This document shows, one piece after another, positions 1 to 5,028 of a DNA stretch of 20,418 bases. Position numbers and translations under genes: made by a program. Numbering within the stretch: position 1 is the first letter of the stretch; each line of letters opens with the position of its first letter. This DNA comes from a virus, in the IMG/VR virus record IMGVR_UViG_3300033145_000606, positions 1-20,418 of that record. One strand, given 5' to 3'. Under the pieces are notes generated by a model. It had not been told where the DNA came from and ran no database searches. It worked only from the letters and a program-made list of their open reading frames with translations.

Positions 1-156
1 TTCTATAACAACCCATTGGCTCCAAAAATCATAAGGTTTATTATTTTTTTTACTTTTACCAACCTTATGTTCTGGTGGGTCAGTATAGACAACTTTGCCT
101 TCGATTTCGATATTGCTCATACCGACATCGAGATTATCAATTCCGCTAATCTTCAT
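1..156 (-). CDS. OB-fold-like nucleic-acid-binding protein (partial, runs off the left edge)
   Basis: An ATG at 156-154 opens a frame that stays open to base 1, giving the first 52 residues; the C-terminus is outside the window. The visible part has the beta-strand pattern IEIEGKVVYTD followed by a basic linker and FWSQWVVIE. This strand-linker-'WSQ-VVIE' pattern recalls OB-fold single-stranded-DNA-binding or primase-associated phage proteins, so a role in replication or recombination is inferred. A GGAGGG ribosome binding site sits about 8 bases upstream. The start overlaps the upstream gene's stop in a TAATG arrangement, indicating translational coupling. The fold call rests on pattern only. 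Confidence 0.6.
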   Translation of the reverse strand, partial: MKISGIDNLDVGMSNIEIEGKVVYTDPPEHKVGKSKKNNKPYDFWSQWVVIE

Positions 157-341
157 TACATTTCCCTCCCTAACTTATTATTTTTACGCTTCCATTCATA
201 TCTCAAGTAGCTATTATTCTCATCTACCCCGAATAGCTTTTCCAACTTCACTTCACTTCTTGCCCTTAGCCACTGTAGTTCTTCTTCTATTGTATTGCCA
301 TTTTTCATTGCTTTAAATTTTGCGATTGATTTTAAACTCAT
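156..341 (-). CDS. Small hypothetical phage protein (61 aa)
   Basis: I do not recognise this protein. It is short, highly charged and probably helical, with a LQWLRARSEVKLEKLF segment at about residues 23-38 and a basic C-terminal stretch (YEWKRKNNK). Its ATG overlaps the stop of the upstream 163-aa gene (ATGA, 341-338) and its own stop overlaps the next start (TAATG, 158-154). It is therefore the middle gene of a tightly coupled cluster leading into the OB-fold-like gene. The coupling on both sides is the main argument that it is real. Confidence 0.6.
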   Translation of the reverse strand: MSLKSIAKFKAMKNGNTIEEELQWLRARSEVKLEKLFGVDENNSYLRYEWKRKNNKLGREM

Positions 342-829
342 AATAAGTCACCTCCGCCAGGTAACTTATACTCGAATTTCGGGTCTTGTGGAGTAATGGT
401 TAGCCCTTCATCGCATACATCATCATGGGTAATAATTCCATCAGCGTAATCCTTTTTCAATTGTGCTTTCTTAAATTCTTCAACTACCTTGATATACCTT
501 TCTCGTCGTTCCTCATTTTCTTTAGCCCACCTAATTAATTTAGGAATATCATAATTCCACTTATCAGGCATCTTTTTAAAATGTGCCCAGCCACCTTGAG
601 AAATATCAATCTTTTTTTCTCCTGTTTCTTTCTTAAATTCTGTAAGTGCCGCTTTTGCGTGTATTGTCTTATTTATAATTATTTTGTCGAGCTTATTTAT
701 TTCCTCATTATTAGACTGGCATAGTTCCTCATTCTTTTCTTGAAGCATTAAAATTTTTATTTTACATTTCCTAACTTCAAGTAAATCTTCTTCAGTCAAT
801 TTTTTGTAGTCGAAAGTTTTAGTAACCAT
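338..829 (-). CDS. Hypothetical coiled-coil phage protein (163 aa)
   Basis: No family is recognised. Residues about 10-70 are lysine/glutamate-rich and look like a coiled coil, followed by a GGWAHFKKMPDKW segment and a second charged helix ending near residue 120 (ERRERYIKVVEEFKK). The tail is acidic and ends in PGGGDLL. The start is well supported: GGGGAGGA lies 7 bases upstream of the ATG. It heads a run of overlapping genes ending in the OB-fold-like protein, so a DNA-metabolism accessory role is possible but not shown. Confidence 0.7.
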   Translation of the reverse strand: MVTKTFDYKKLTEEDLLEVRKCKIKILMLQEKNEELCQSNNEEINKLDKIIINKTIHAKAALTEFKKETGEKKIDISQGGWAHFKKMPDKWNYDIPKLIRWAKENEERRERYIKVVEEFKKAQLKKDYADGIITHDDVCDEGLTITPQDPKFEYKLPGGGDLL

Positions 830-856
830 TTATTTTTCCTCCCCTTCATTTATTTC

Positions 857-1012
857 TTACCACTTAAACTTACGATAAAAACGCCCATTTGTATAATCTT
901 TATATCGCCCCCTTTTTTTATTTTCTTTCTGTAGTAGCCAGATTTGCCTTACTATCCGCAAGCAGATTAGTGCAAATATAATAGTTAAGGCAGTAATCAT
1001 TTCGTGCGGCAT
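857..1012 (-). CDS. Small single-span membrane protein (51 aa)
   Basis: The ATG at 1012 is preceded by AGGAGG at 6-base spacing, inside the end of the upstream gene. The N-terminal 19 residues (MITALTIIFALICL core) form one hydrophobic segment, followed by a strongly basic tail (QKENKKRGRYKDY and RFYRKFKW). That predicts one membrane span with a positively charged cytoplasmic tail. The function is unknown; small phage membrane proteins of this kind include superinfection-exclusion and lysis-control factors, which is only a suggestion. Confidence 0.6.
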   Translation of the reverse strand: MPHEMITALTIIFALICLRIVRQIWLLQKENKKRGRYKDYTNGRFYRKFKW

Positions 1013-1022
1013 TTTAAGCCTC

Positions 1023-1184
1023 CTATGCTTTAATTTCTTTTAACAATTTTTCTACAGCAATTCTGATAAATTGTGAAACTTTTAGTGGCATTTTAATATT
1101 ATCAATCTGATAATTTTTTGAAGCATTAACTATTTCTTGCTTCTTTTCTGTTGTTACTTCAAATCCGATAATTGCTTTTGTCAT
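1023..1184 (-). CDS. Small basic protein (53 aa), possibly DNA-binding
   Basis: A perfect AAGGAGG stands 7 bases before the ATG at 1184, which overlaps the previous gene's stop (ATGA, 1184-1181). The protein begins MTKAIIGFEV and ends in a helix containing MPLKVSQFIRIAVEKLLKEI. The arrangement of a strand-like N-terminus and a short amphipathic helix pair resembles ribbon-helix-helix antitoxin or repressor proteins, but this is a weak resemblance. Downstream, the ribosome binding site of the next gene overlaps its stop codon. Confidence 0.6.
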   Translation of the reverse strand: MTKAIIGFEVTTEKKQEIVNASKNYQIDNIKMPLKVSQFIRIAVEKLLKEIKA

Positions 1185-1402
1185 ACCTGATCCTCCTTTC
1201 TTATGATATCCTCATCAGTACAGGCTCTACCTGCAGACCGGGAATATATCCCGGTTGCGTCTATTAATCTTTTGCAACTTTCTGCACTTGCATAATTATC
1301 GTAATGTTCTTGGTCAACCCAGAGTAATTTCCCTCGATTAGTAATGTATTCTGGATTCATTCCCTCATCAATTCTTTTTTGTTCTGCTTCGCTAATTTTC
1401 AT
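1181..1402 (-). CDS. Small hypothetical protein (73 aa)
   Basis: This is the first gene of the left-hand small-gene cluster. The sequence is hydrophilic, beginning MKISEAEQKRIDEGMNPEY, with WVDQEHYDNYASAESC in the middle and ACTDEDIIRKEDQV at the end. No domain is recognised. AAGGGGGAT stands about 8 bases before the ATG, and an AT-rich stretch with TATAAT lies about 35 bases further upstream. The stop overlaps the next gene's ATG. The coupling and the ribosome binding site support it as real. Confidence 0.6.
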   Translation of the reverse strand: MKISEAEQKRIDEGMNPEYITNRGKLLWVDQEHYDNYASAESCKRLIDATGIYSRSAGRACTDEDIIRKEDQV

Positions 1403-1437
1403 TTTTCAAATCCCCCTTTTTTTATTTACCTAATTAT

Positions 1438-1443
1438 ATTATA
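1438..1443 (-). promoter_or_regulatory. Possible -10 element for the left small-gene cluster
   Basis: TATAAT reads on the minus strand at 1443-1438, overlapping a second TATAAT at 1438-1433, upstream of the gene starting at 1402. No good -35 hexamer is visible at 16-18 bases, and the surroundings are very AT-rich, so the match could be chance. It lies downstream of a minus-strand terminator and a palindrome, which is where a new promoter would be expected. Confidence 0.3.
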
Positions 1444-1519
1444 GAAAGGTTTTTTTTAAATTATTTACAATTATTTTTATTTATTTTTATTTAAGCAGAA
1501 AACAATATTATAGCTAACC

Positions 1520-1550
1520 TCTGTAACCGTTGATATATAACGATTACAGA
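1520..1550. repeat. 31-bp imperfect palindrome, operator-like
   Basis: TCTGTAA (1520-1526) and CGTT (1528-1531) are mirrored by AACG (1539-1542) and TTACAGA (1544-1550), around a 7-base centre with one mismatched pair. There is no U-tract on the minus-strand exit side (GGTTAGC follows), so it is not a terminator for the resident genes. A dimeric repressor site is one reading, inferred from its place between a terminator and a candidate promoter. Confidence 0.5.
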
Positions 1551-1704
1551 AAAAACCCTCATAACATCACTAGATTGCCCTTTTTAGAGTAATATTGCTT
1601 TTTACATACAATCATAAGCGGATTTACCAACTTTAGCAAGGATTTTTACACCAGAAGCAGATTATTTGATTATTGAGGGAATTAAAATGTGGGTTATCTA
1701 TAAA

Positions 1705-1730
1705 CAGAAAAAGCCGGTAGCTAACCGACT
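1705..1730 (-). terminator. Rho-independent terminator
   Basis: On the minus strand AGTCGGT (1730-1724) pairs with ACCGGCT (1718-1712) across a 5-base loop, a 7-bp GC-rich stem including one G-U pair. TTTTTCTG follows immediately. It lies about 70 bases beyond the stop of the gene ending at 1799, so it should end that transcript. Confidence 0.65.
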
Positions 1731-1798
1731 TCTTCTGCAGGAGGAAAAAAAAATGAAAAGCTGTACATAATCCGGCTACAGCCACCGGGGGGAGGTAA

Positions 1799-2217
1799 TT
1801 ATCTATCCCTAATAAATCTATCTATCTCATCTCGCATTTCCTGATCTAACCTTTTTGCAAATCCTTGATTATCTTTATCTTGTTTCCACATTGCTATATA
1901 TTCAGCATGCTTTAAAAATATTCCTCTATTTTTAAATATTGTTATTATCTTATTTTCTTGATTAGTCTTAATTAAGTAAAGGGTAAGCCAGGCTACTATT
2001 GCCAACCTGGCTTTTAATATTTCTTTTTTACTTGGTTTTATATAGGGTTTTTTGGCTCATAGGTTTTAATTGCAGCTAATACTCTATAAAATACTTCATT
2101 ATCAATTTCGGTCGAACTTGCCACGATTTTAGTTTCAATTAATTCCAAAACATAATGAACGCCCTTTTCGCCTAAAGCACCTAATGCTTTTAGAACTATT
2201 AAAATTATATTTTCCAT
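1799..2217 (-). CDS. Predicted -1 frameshift fusion protein (about 139 aa), function unknown
   Basis: The upstream frame (2217-2038) reaches the heptamer A AAA AAC in the correct phase (2053-2047), three codons before its TAA. A -1 slip there enters a frame open down to 1799, adding 82 residues. That downstream frame has no ATG or GTG start with a ribosome binding site; its only plausible start is a TTG at 2005 with no visible Shine-Dalgarno. The added part has a hydrophobic segment (AIVAWLTLYLI) and a charged C-terminus (LDQEMRDEIDRFIRD). An 8-bp stem-loop lies 33 bases beyond the slip site, further than usual. A simple sequencing or mutational frameshift is the alternative. Confidence 0.5.
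1985..2013. repeat. 8-bp stem-loop downstream of the slippery site
   Basis: AAGCCAGG (1985-1992) is exactly complementary to CCTGGCTT (2006-2013), with a 13-base loop. In the minus-strand transcript it lies 33 bases after the A AAA AAC heptamer and could influence frameshifting, although 5-9 bases is the usual distance. On the plus strand it is followed by a T-rich run and could act as a terminator there, but no plus-strand gene is seen. Confidence 0.5.
2038..2217 (-). CDS. Small hypothetical protein (59 aa), zero-frame product of the frameshift gene
   Basis: The start at 2217 is chosen because AAAGGAGGTGA lies just upstream; a longer version from 2262 would place that ribosome binding site inside the gene. 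The N-terminus (ENIILIVLKALGALGEKG) is an amphipathic or membrane-associated helix, and the rest is mixed, ending in TYEPKNPI. No family is recognised. The last codons contain an in-phase A AAA AAC slippery sequence. Three TYGACTA motifs lie 100-140 bases upstream of the start. Confidence 0.6.
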   Translation of the reverse strand: MENIILIVLKALGALGEKGVHYVLELIETKIVASSTEIDNEVFYRVLAAIKTYEPKNPI

Positions 2218-2262
2218 TACTTTTTCACCTCCTTTCTCATTTATATGCACCAAAGCTATCAT

Positions 2263-2413
2263 CTCATGTTATGTTTCGTGTATCTAATTGTGAACTACCG
2301 AGTAATCCTCGTATGTTCGACTATCTTCTAATTGACTACAAAAGAGTCAGTCTTGACTACACCCTATATTCTTAACATAAATAGTTGAATATGCAGGGTT
2401 ATTCCTCTTGCAA
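2263..2413. promoter_or_regulatory. Leader region with three TYGACTA motifs
   Basis: This noncoding stretch lies between two minus-strand genes. It carries TTCGACTA at 2316-2323 and TTGACTA at 2332-2338 and 2353-2359, all in the same orientation within 45 bases, 100 or more bases upstream of the 2217 start. The same motif recurs upstream of other small genes and in the 2.8-3.5 kb region. An operator array is inferred. Confidence 0.4.
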
Positions 2414-2632
2414 CTATTTCTCTATAAACTTTTTACATTCCCAAACTGGTGTAGTAACTTTATGTAAACAATCAAAGTCAAATAATAGGTTAGCAATTTG
2501 ACAATTAATACTTCTATTTTCTGGCTTAAATTTTTTACATAAATAACATAAACAATAATCCCTATGTTTCCCCTTCAAATACTTTCCAACAGATACTTCT
2601 ACGCCGTGATGTTTGTATTTAACAACTAACAT
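2414..2632 (-). CDS. Cysteine-rich, probably zinc-binding small phage protein (72 aa)
   Basis: The N-terminal 20 residues are basic. Residues 27-67 contain CLCYLC, a further C at about 44, DFDC near 54 and WEC near 66: six cysteines in a spacing that suggests a structural zinc site. Similar small proteins with CxxC, a central C and a TTPVWEC-like end are often seen in phage genomes with no assigned function; that comparison is from memory. AAAGGAGGT precedes the ATG by a few bases. The stretch upstream carries two TAGTCG motifs. Confidence 0.65.
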   Translation of the reverse strand: MLVVKYKHHGVEVSVGKYLKGKHRDYCLCYLCKKFKPENRSINCQIANLLFDFDCLHKVTTPVWECKKFIEK

Positions 2633-2737
2633 ATTTACCTCCTTTCATTTCCCCAACATACCCTAAATAACACTTCCAAGGATTATCACATTTTAAACAA
2701 CTATTGAATCTATTATATTAGTCGAACATCTATTATT

Positions 2738-2842
2738 TTAGTCGTCCCTATAATACCAACGACCCATTATCTCCAATTCCGCTTCGTTGATCTCTTCTGG
2801 CGTGCCGTTCTCTATTTTGTCTAATAGTTCTTCATAATCCAT
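2738..2842 (-). CDS. Very small acidic protein (34 aa)
   Basis: The ATG at 2842 has AGGAG at 7-base spacing, and the frame encodes MDYEELLDKIENGTPEEI followed by NEAELEIMGRWYYRDD. It is strongly acidic and probably helical. Length, composition and ribosome binding site look like a genuine small phage protein, but with only 34 codons the evidence is modest. A TATAAT lies about 15 bases upstream of the ATG without a clear -35. Confidence 0.5.
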   Translation of the reverse strand: MDYEELLDKIENGTPEEINEAELEIMGRWYYRDD

Positions 2843-3162
2843 TTCTATACTCCTATTTATTATACTTTAGTCTACCATTACGGACTTGCTGTGACATCTT
2901 ACTGTTACTTGTCAACCTTATCACCCTAATCGTTACATTTAGAGATTTTGTCTGGTAAGTCGGACTTTCTCCAATTATATATATTATTTTGTATATTATG
3001 ATACGCAAGTTATTTAGTAGATAACCTACTATATCTTAATTAACATTATTAATAACTACAACTGAATTATTTCCGTTTTGGAAATACTGTCATTATGCAC
3101 GGCAATTGTGCATACTACCGTAGGTTTGCACAATGTGCGATAATATGTAAGGTTAGCTTTAT

Positions 3163-3209
3163 AATATGTGTAATAAAATAGAACATCTACTTTGCAATAT
3201 GTGTAATAA
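3163..3209. repeat. Two 14-bp direct repeats (iteron-like)
   Basis: AATATGTGTAATAA occurs at 3163-3176 and again at 3196-3209, exactly 33 bases apart, about three helical turns. A partial third copy (ATAATATGTAA) lies near 3140-3150. The in-phase spacing beside an AT-rich block is the layout of initiator-binding iterons, though two copies are few. Confidence 0.5.
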
Positions 3210-3261
3210 TTTGTTACATTGAGACTGCAATATCTTCGACTACATTTTACACTTCTACACG

Positions 3262-3290
3262 CCCAATATACCTTCTGACAGTATATTGGG
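3262..3290. repeat. Perfect 10-bp inverted repeat
   Basis: CCCAATATAC at 3262-3271 is exactly complementary to GTATATTGGG at 3281-3290, with a 9-base loop. Neither side is followed by a T-run, so an intrinsic terminator is unlikely. It is the strongest simple hairpin in the gene-poor region. Confidence 0.65.
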
Positions 3291-3301
3291 GAATTACTAT
3301 T

Positions 3302-3335
3302 ACAGCCAGAGTAACAGCCAGAGTAACAGCCAGAG
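3302..3335. repeat. Three tandem 12-bp repeats
   Basis: ACAGCCAGAGTA is repeated at 3302-3313 and 3314-3325, and the first 10 bases again at 3326-3335. It is a short tandem array between the 10-bp hairpin and the 45-bp dyad. Twelve bases is too short, and the copies lack spacers, so it is not a CRISPR. Confidence 0.7.
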
Positions 3336-3338
3336 CTT

Positions 3339-3383
3339 AATTGACCTATGCGACCCTTTCGGTCAATGTCGCCTTAGTCAATT
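3339..3383. repeat. 45-bp two-tier dyad symmetry
   Basis: AATTGAC (3339-3345) pairs with GTCAATT (3377-3383), and inside it GCGAC (3350-3354) pairs with GTCGC (3368-3372). The 4-base internal loops are symmetric and the apical segment is 13 bases. On the minus strand the apex contains CC-GAAA-GG, a GNRA-type cap. It could be a structured RNA or a protein-binding site. One arm overlaps a TAGTCAA motif. Confidence 0.55.
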
Positions 3384-3655
3384 CCCGCTATAAGTATAAA
3401 TATATTTGGCTGTTAGTCAAGTTACATTTGCCTGTTTTCCCACCCTCACAGGCTTAGCTGCTATAGTCAACTACCCTACCACGTCTAAGAAATATAAACA
3501 CAGGTTCATATTTTAGCGTGATATTTATTATGCCAATTATTAAGGGTTTGCCTATAGGACTTAACAGCACCCTCAAGCTGTCAGGGTAATTGTACATTTC
3601 TACTCTTAGTATATCGTACAAAACCCATTATCACCACTCTATTAAAGTGGCTCGT

Positions 3656-3736
3656 TGGTGGAGGTGGCGTGAATCGAACACGTGTGTTAAGCTTACACGA
3701 ATTTACGGCTTTGCTTAATCGATACCTTACACCCCC
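3656..3736 (-). ncRNA. 81-nt tRNA/tmRNA-like RNA element ending in CCA
   Basis: On the minus strand GGGGGTG (3736-3730) pairs with CACCTCC (3666-3660), a 7-bp acceptor stem with one G-U pair, followed by A and an encoded CCA (3658-3656). A T-arm with TTCGATT loop occupies 3683-3667 (four of five stem pairs). There is no normal D-arm, and no anticodon loop with U33. Instead TAAGGTATCGAT resembles the D-loop of bacterial tmRNA 5' ends, and TTAAGC (3718-3713) pairs perfectly with GCTTAA (3692-3687) like tmRNA helix 2. The message and pseudoknot part would be replaced by a 20-base loop. A decayed tRNA or a tmRNA-derived attachment site are alternatives. Confidence 0.55.
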
Positions 3737-3742
3737 ATATCT

Positions 3743-3751
3743 ATTATATCA
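3743..3751 (-). promoter_or_regulatory. Extended -10 promoter for the tRNA/tmRNA-like element
   Basis: TGATATAAT reads on the minus strand at 3751-3743, matching the extended -10 consensus TGnTATAAT. Six bases separate it from the first G of the RNA element, so transcription would begin on its 5' G. No -35 is evident, as is usual for extended -10 promoters. The site lies just after the metallophosphatase stop, in AT-rich DNA, so a chance match is possible. Confidence 0.5.
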
Positions 3752-3758
3752 CATTATA

Positions 3759-4880
3759 TTATTTATATACTTTTATTTTCATCTTTCTCGGTTCATCTAT
3801 TAACTGGATCTTCCTCTTCCAGACCACGCCATGCTTTTTATTTATTCCCAGTATCGTTTGTGATGGTATACTCATCCGCCTTAACTTGCCTATACTAAAT
3901 ATATCACCGCCTACAAAAGCACCGTTCATATATATATTTTCAAATTCAGCGTCATTATGAAAATGGCCGGCAAGCATATAATCAGCTTTTTCAGAAAACT
4001 TGCTTAACATATCACCGATATTATTCTTTTCCCTTTTAGCCCCATAAAATGGTATACCAGCCCAGCTCCTGACAGTGTCTCCATGCTCAAGCCAAAACCG
4101 CCAGCCCTCTACGTCTATTAGCATATGCTGTGCTTCTGTAAATTCCAGTGATATATTATCAATCCCTCGTAATCTCTCCTGTATACTCCAGTAAACAATC
4201 CTATCAAAGTTATCTTTGGGATGTGCACCTTTTACGCTTTGGGTGATTCTGCCATGATTACCATATACCCCAAAGCATTTAATCTCTTTGAAATATTTAG
4301 ACAGGGCAATTATATAATCGGTAAATAATTCTACTACGCCCATGATTTGGTCGGTAATCTGAAACTCTATACTTGCCATTTGATTATCCCGCATTATAGC
4401 ATTGTCTATCATATCCCCGAGAAAAGCTATAACCAATTTATCTGGTCGATTAGGATAGTATTCTAATATCCGGCAAGTTTTCAGCAATAAGTAATCAAGC
4501 TCACGTTTAGCCACTTTTGAATTATATTCAAACATTCCCCCAATCTCTACCGGTTTAACTTTCAAACCATAATGAAAATCACTTACCATTTGCAACCACA
4601 CCTCTTTTTTAAGATGTGATTTTATGATTTGCGGAATATATCTTTCCCTTTTCTCTAAACTCTTAACAACCTTTTGAGATATTTTTTCTACATTAACGTA
4701 TATTTCTTTATCTTTATTCACCTTTAAAGGTATGAGTTTAATATCTTTCTTATCTCGATGTTTTTTTGCCCCTTCTGTTGGGTATTTACCACAATTCTCA
4801 CATTTATATTTTTGTTTATTGTACGGATCAAAGCCTCGTTTAGTTAGCTTATCCGACCCGCAATATGGACACTTATCGAT
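3759..4880 (-). CDS. Calcineurin-like metallophosphatase with N-terminal zinc ribbon (about 373 aa)
   Basis: The catalytic domain carries the metallophosphoesterase motifs in order (numbered from the ATC start): SDFH (D101, H103), GDMID (D156), GNH (N208, H209), EHGD (H266) and GHFH (H306, H308). These bind two metal ions; the substrate could be nucleic acid or nucleotide. From the GTG at 4721 the protein would be 320 aa, but the frame is open upstream and encodes a clear zinc ribbon, CPYC (4-7) and CENC (27-30). No ATG/GTG/TTG exists there; an ATC at 4880-4878 lies 7 bases after AAGGAGG, with a TAA directly upstream. I therefore choose the ATC start. The gene follows the lysis cassette and precedes the RNA element. 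Confidence 0.8.
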   Translation of the reverse strand: MDKCPYCGSDKLTKRGFDPYNKQKYKCENCGKYPTEGAKKHRDKKDIKLIPLKVNKDKEIYVNVEKISQKVVKSLEKRERYIPQIIKSHLKKEVWLQMVSDFHYGLKVKPVEIGGMFEYNSKVAKRELDYLLLKTCRILEYYPNRPDKLVIAFLGDMIDNAIMRDNQMASIEFQITDQIMGVVELFTDYIIALSKYFKEIKCFGVYGNHGRITQSVKGAHPKDNFDRIVYWSIQERLRGIDNISLEFTEAQHMLIDVEGWRFWLEHGDTVRSWAGIPFYGAKREKNNIGDMLSKFSEKADYMLAGHFHNDAEFENIYMNGAFVGGDIFSIGKLRRMSIPSQTILGINKKHGVVWKRKIQLIDEPRKMKIKVYK

Positions 4881-4896
4881 ATAATCCCCTCCTTAT

Positions 4897-5028
4897 TTAA
4901 AAATAAACTTCGTTAATATTTGTTCTTCTATAGATCCCACTTTTGGTATAATTCAGTCCTATATAAAGGACAATTAAAATTGATATACCTATTATAAATA
5001 GATAGACTATTATAACTTCTTTATCCAC
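4897..5028 (-). CDS. Tiny single-span membrane protein (43 aa)
   Basis: A GTG at 5028 inside the end of the glucosaminidase gene opens a frame with a strong hydrophobic segment (VIIVYLFIIGISILIVLYIG) and a polar C-terminus (YRRTNINEVYF). A longer frame starts upstream at 5097, but that part overlaps the glucosaminidase heavily. The ribosome binding site is weak. Position in a lysis cassette suggests a holin-like or lysis-modulating role, which is inference. The stop is followed almost at once by the metallophosphatase ribosome binding site. Confidence 0.45.
   Translation of the reverse strand: MDKEVIIVYLFIIGISILIVLYIGLNYTKSGIYRRTNINEVYF

Larger units (their letters stand above)
1403..1798. 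other. Intergenic control region without genes
   Basis: No coding frame is supported here on either strand. The segment holds, in minus-strand order, a GC-rich hairpin near 1770-1790, a rho-independent terminator (1730-1705), a long imperfect palindrome (1550-1520), an A/T-rich tract (1500-1445) and a candidate -10. It appears to separate the transcription unit ending with the frameshift gene (1799) from the one beginning at 1402. Confidence 0.6.
2843..3655. other. Gene-poor, hairpin- and repeat-dense region
   Basis: No frame with a good ribosome binding site is seen on either strand; the longest considered is a 47-codon minus frame at 3597-3454 with only a weak site. Short inverted repeats crowd the stretch: 5-bp stems at 3009-3026, ATTTCC/GGAAAT near 3070-3087, TATGCAC/GTGCATA near 3094-3114, CCCAATATAC/GTATATTGGG at 3262-3290, and a 45-bp dyad at 3339-3383. 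It also has two direct-repeat families and several TAGTCRA motifs. An AT-rich block (2970-3065) flanks them. A replication origin or control region is a reasonable inference; decayed DNA is the alternative. Confidence 0.55.

Noticed and set aside
1735-1770. Plus-strand five-codon frame (ATG AAA AGC TGT ACA TAA) with AGGAGG upstream
   Set aside because: The ribosome binding site and spacing are good, but the peptide is only five codons, no plus-strand gene follows, and a minus-strand terminator overlaps the region. A leader peptide cannot be supported.
3302-3335. CRISPR-like array
   Set aside because: Three 12-base units in direct tandem without spacers are not a CRISPR.
3454-3597. Minus-strand 47-codon frame in the hairpin region
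   Set aside because: The ribosome binding site is weak, the protein is unremarkable, and the frame runs through inverted repeats and a TAGTCAA motif that better explain the sequence.
3634-3650. Terminator just after the tRNA/tmRNA-like element
   Set aside because: A 5-bp stem (CCACT/AGTGG) is present 5 bases past the CCA on the minus strand, but no U-run follows, so intrinsic termination is not supported.
3656-3736. An ordinary tRNA
   Set aside because: No D-stem can be formed, the only anticodon-like hairpin has no U33 and leaves no variable loop before the T-arm, and the outer T-stem pair is mismatched.
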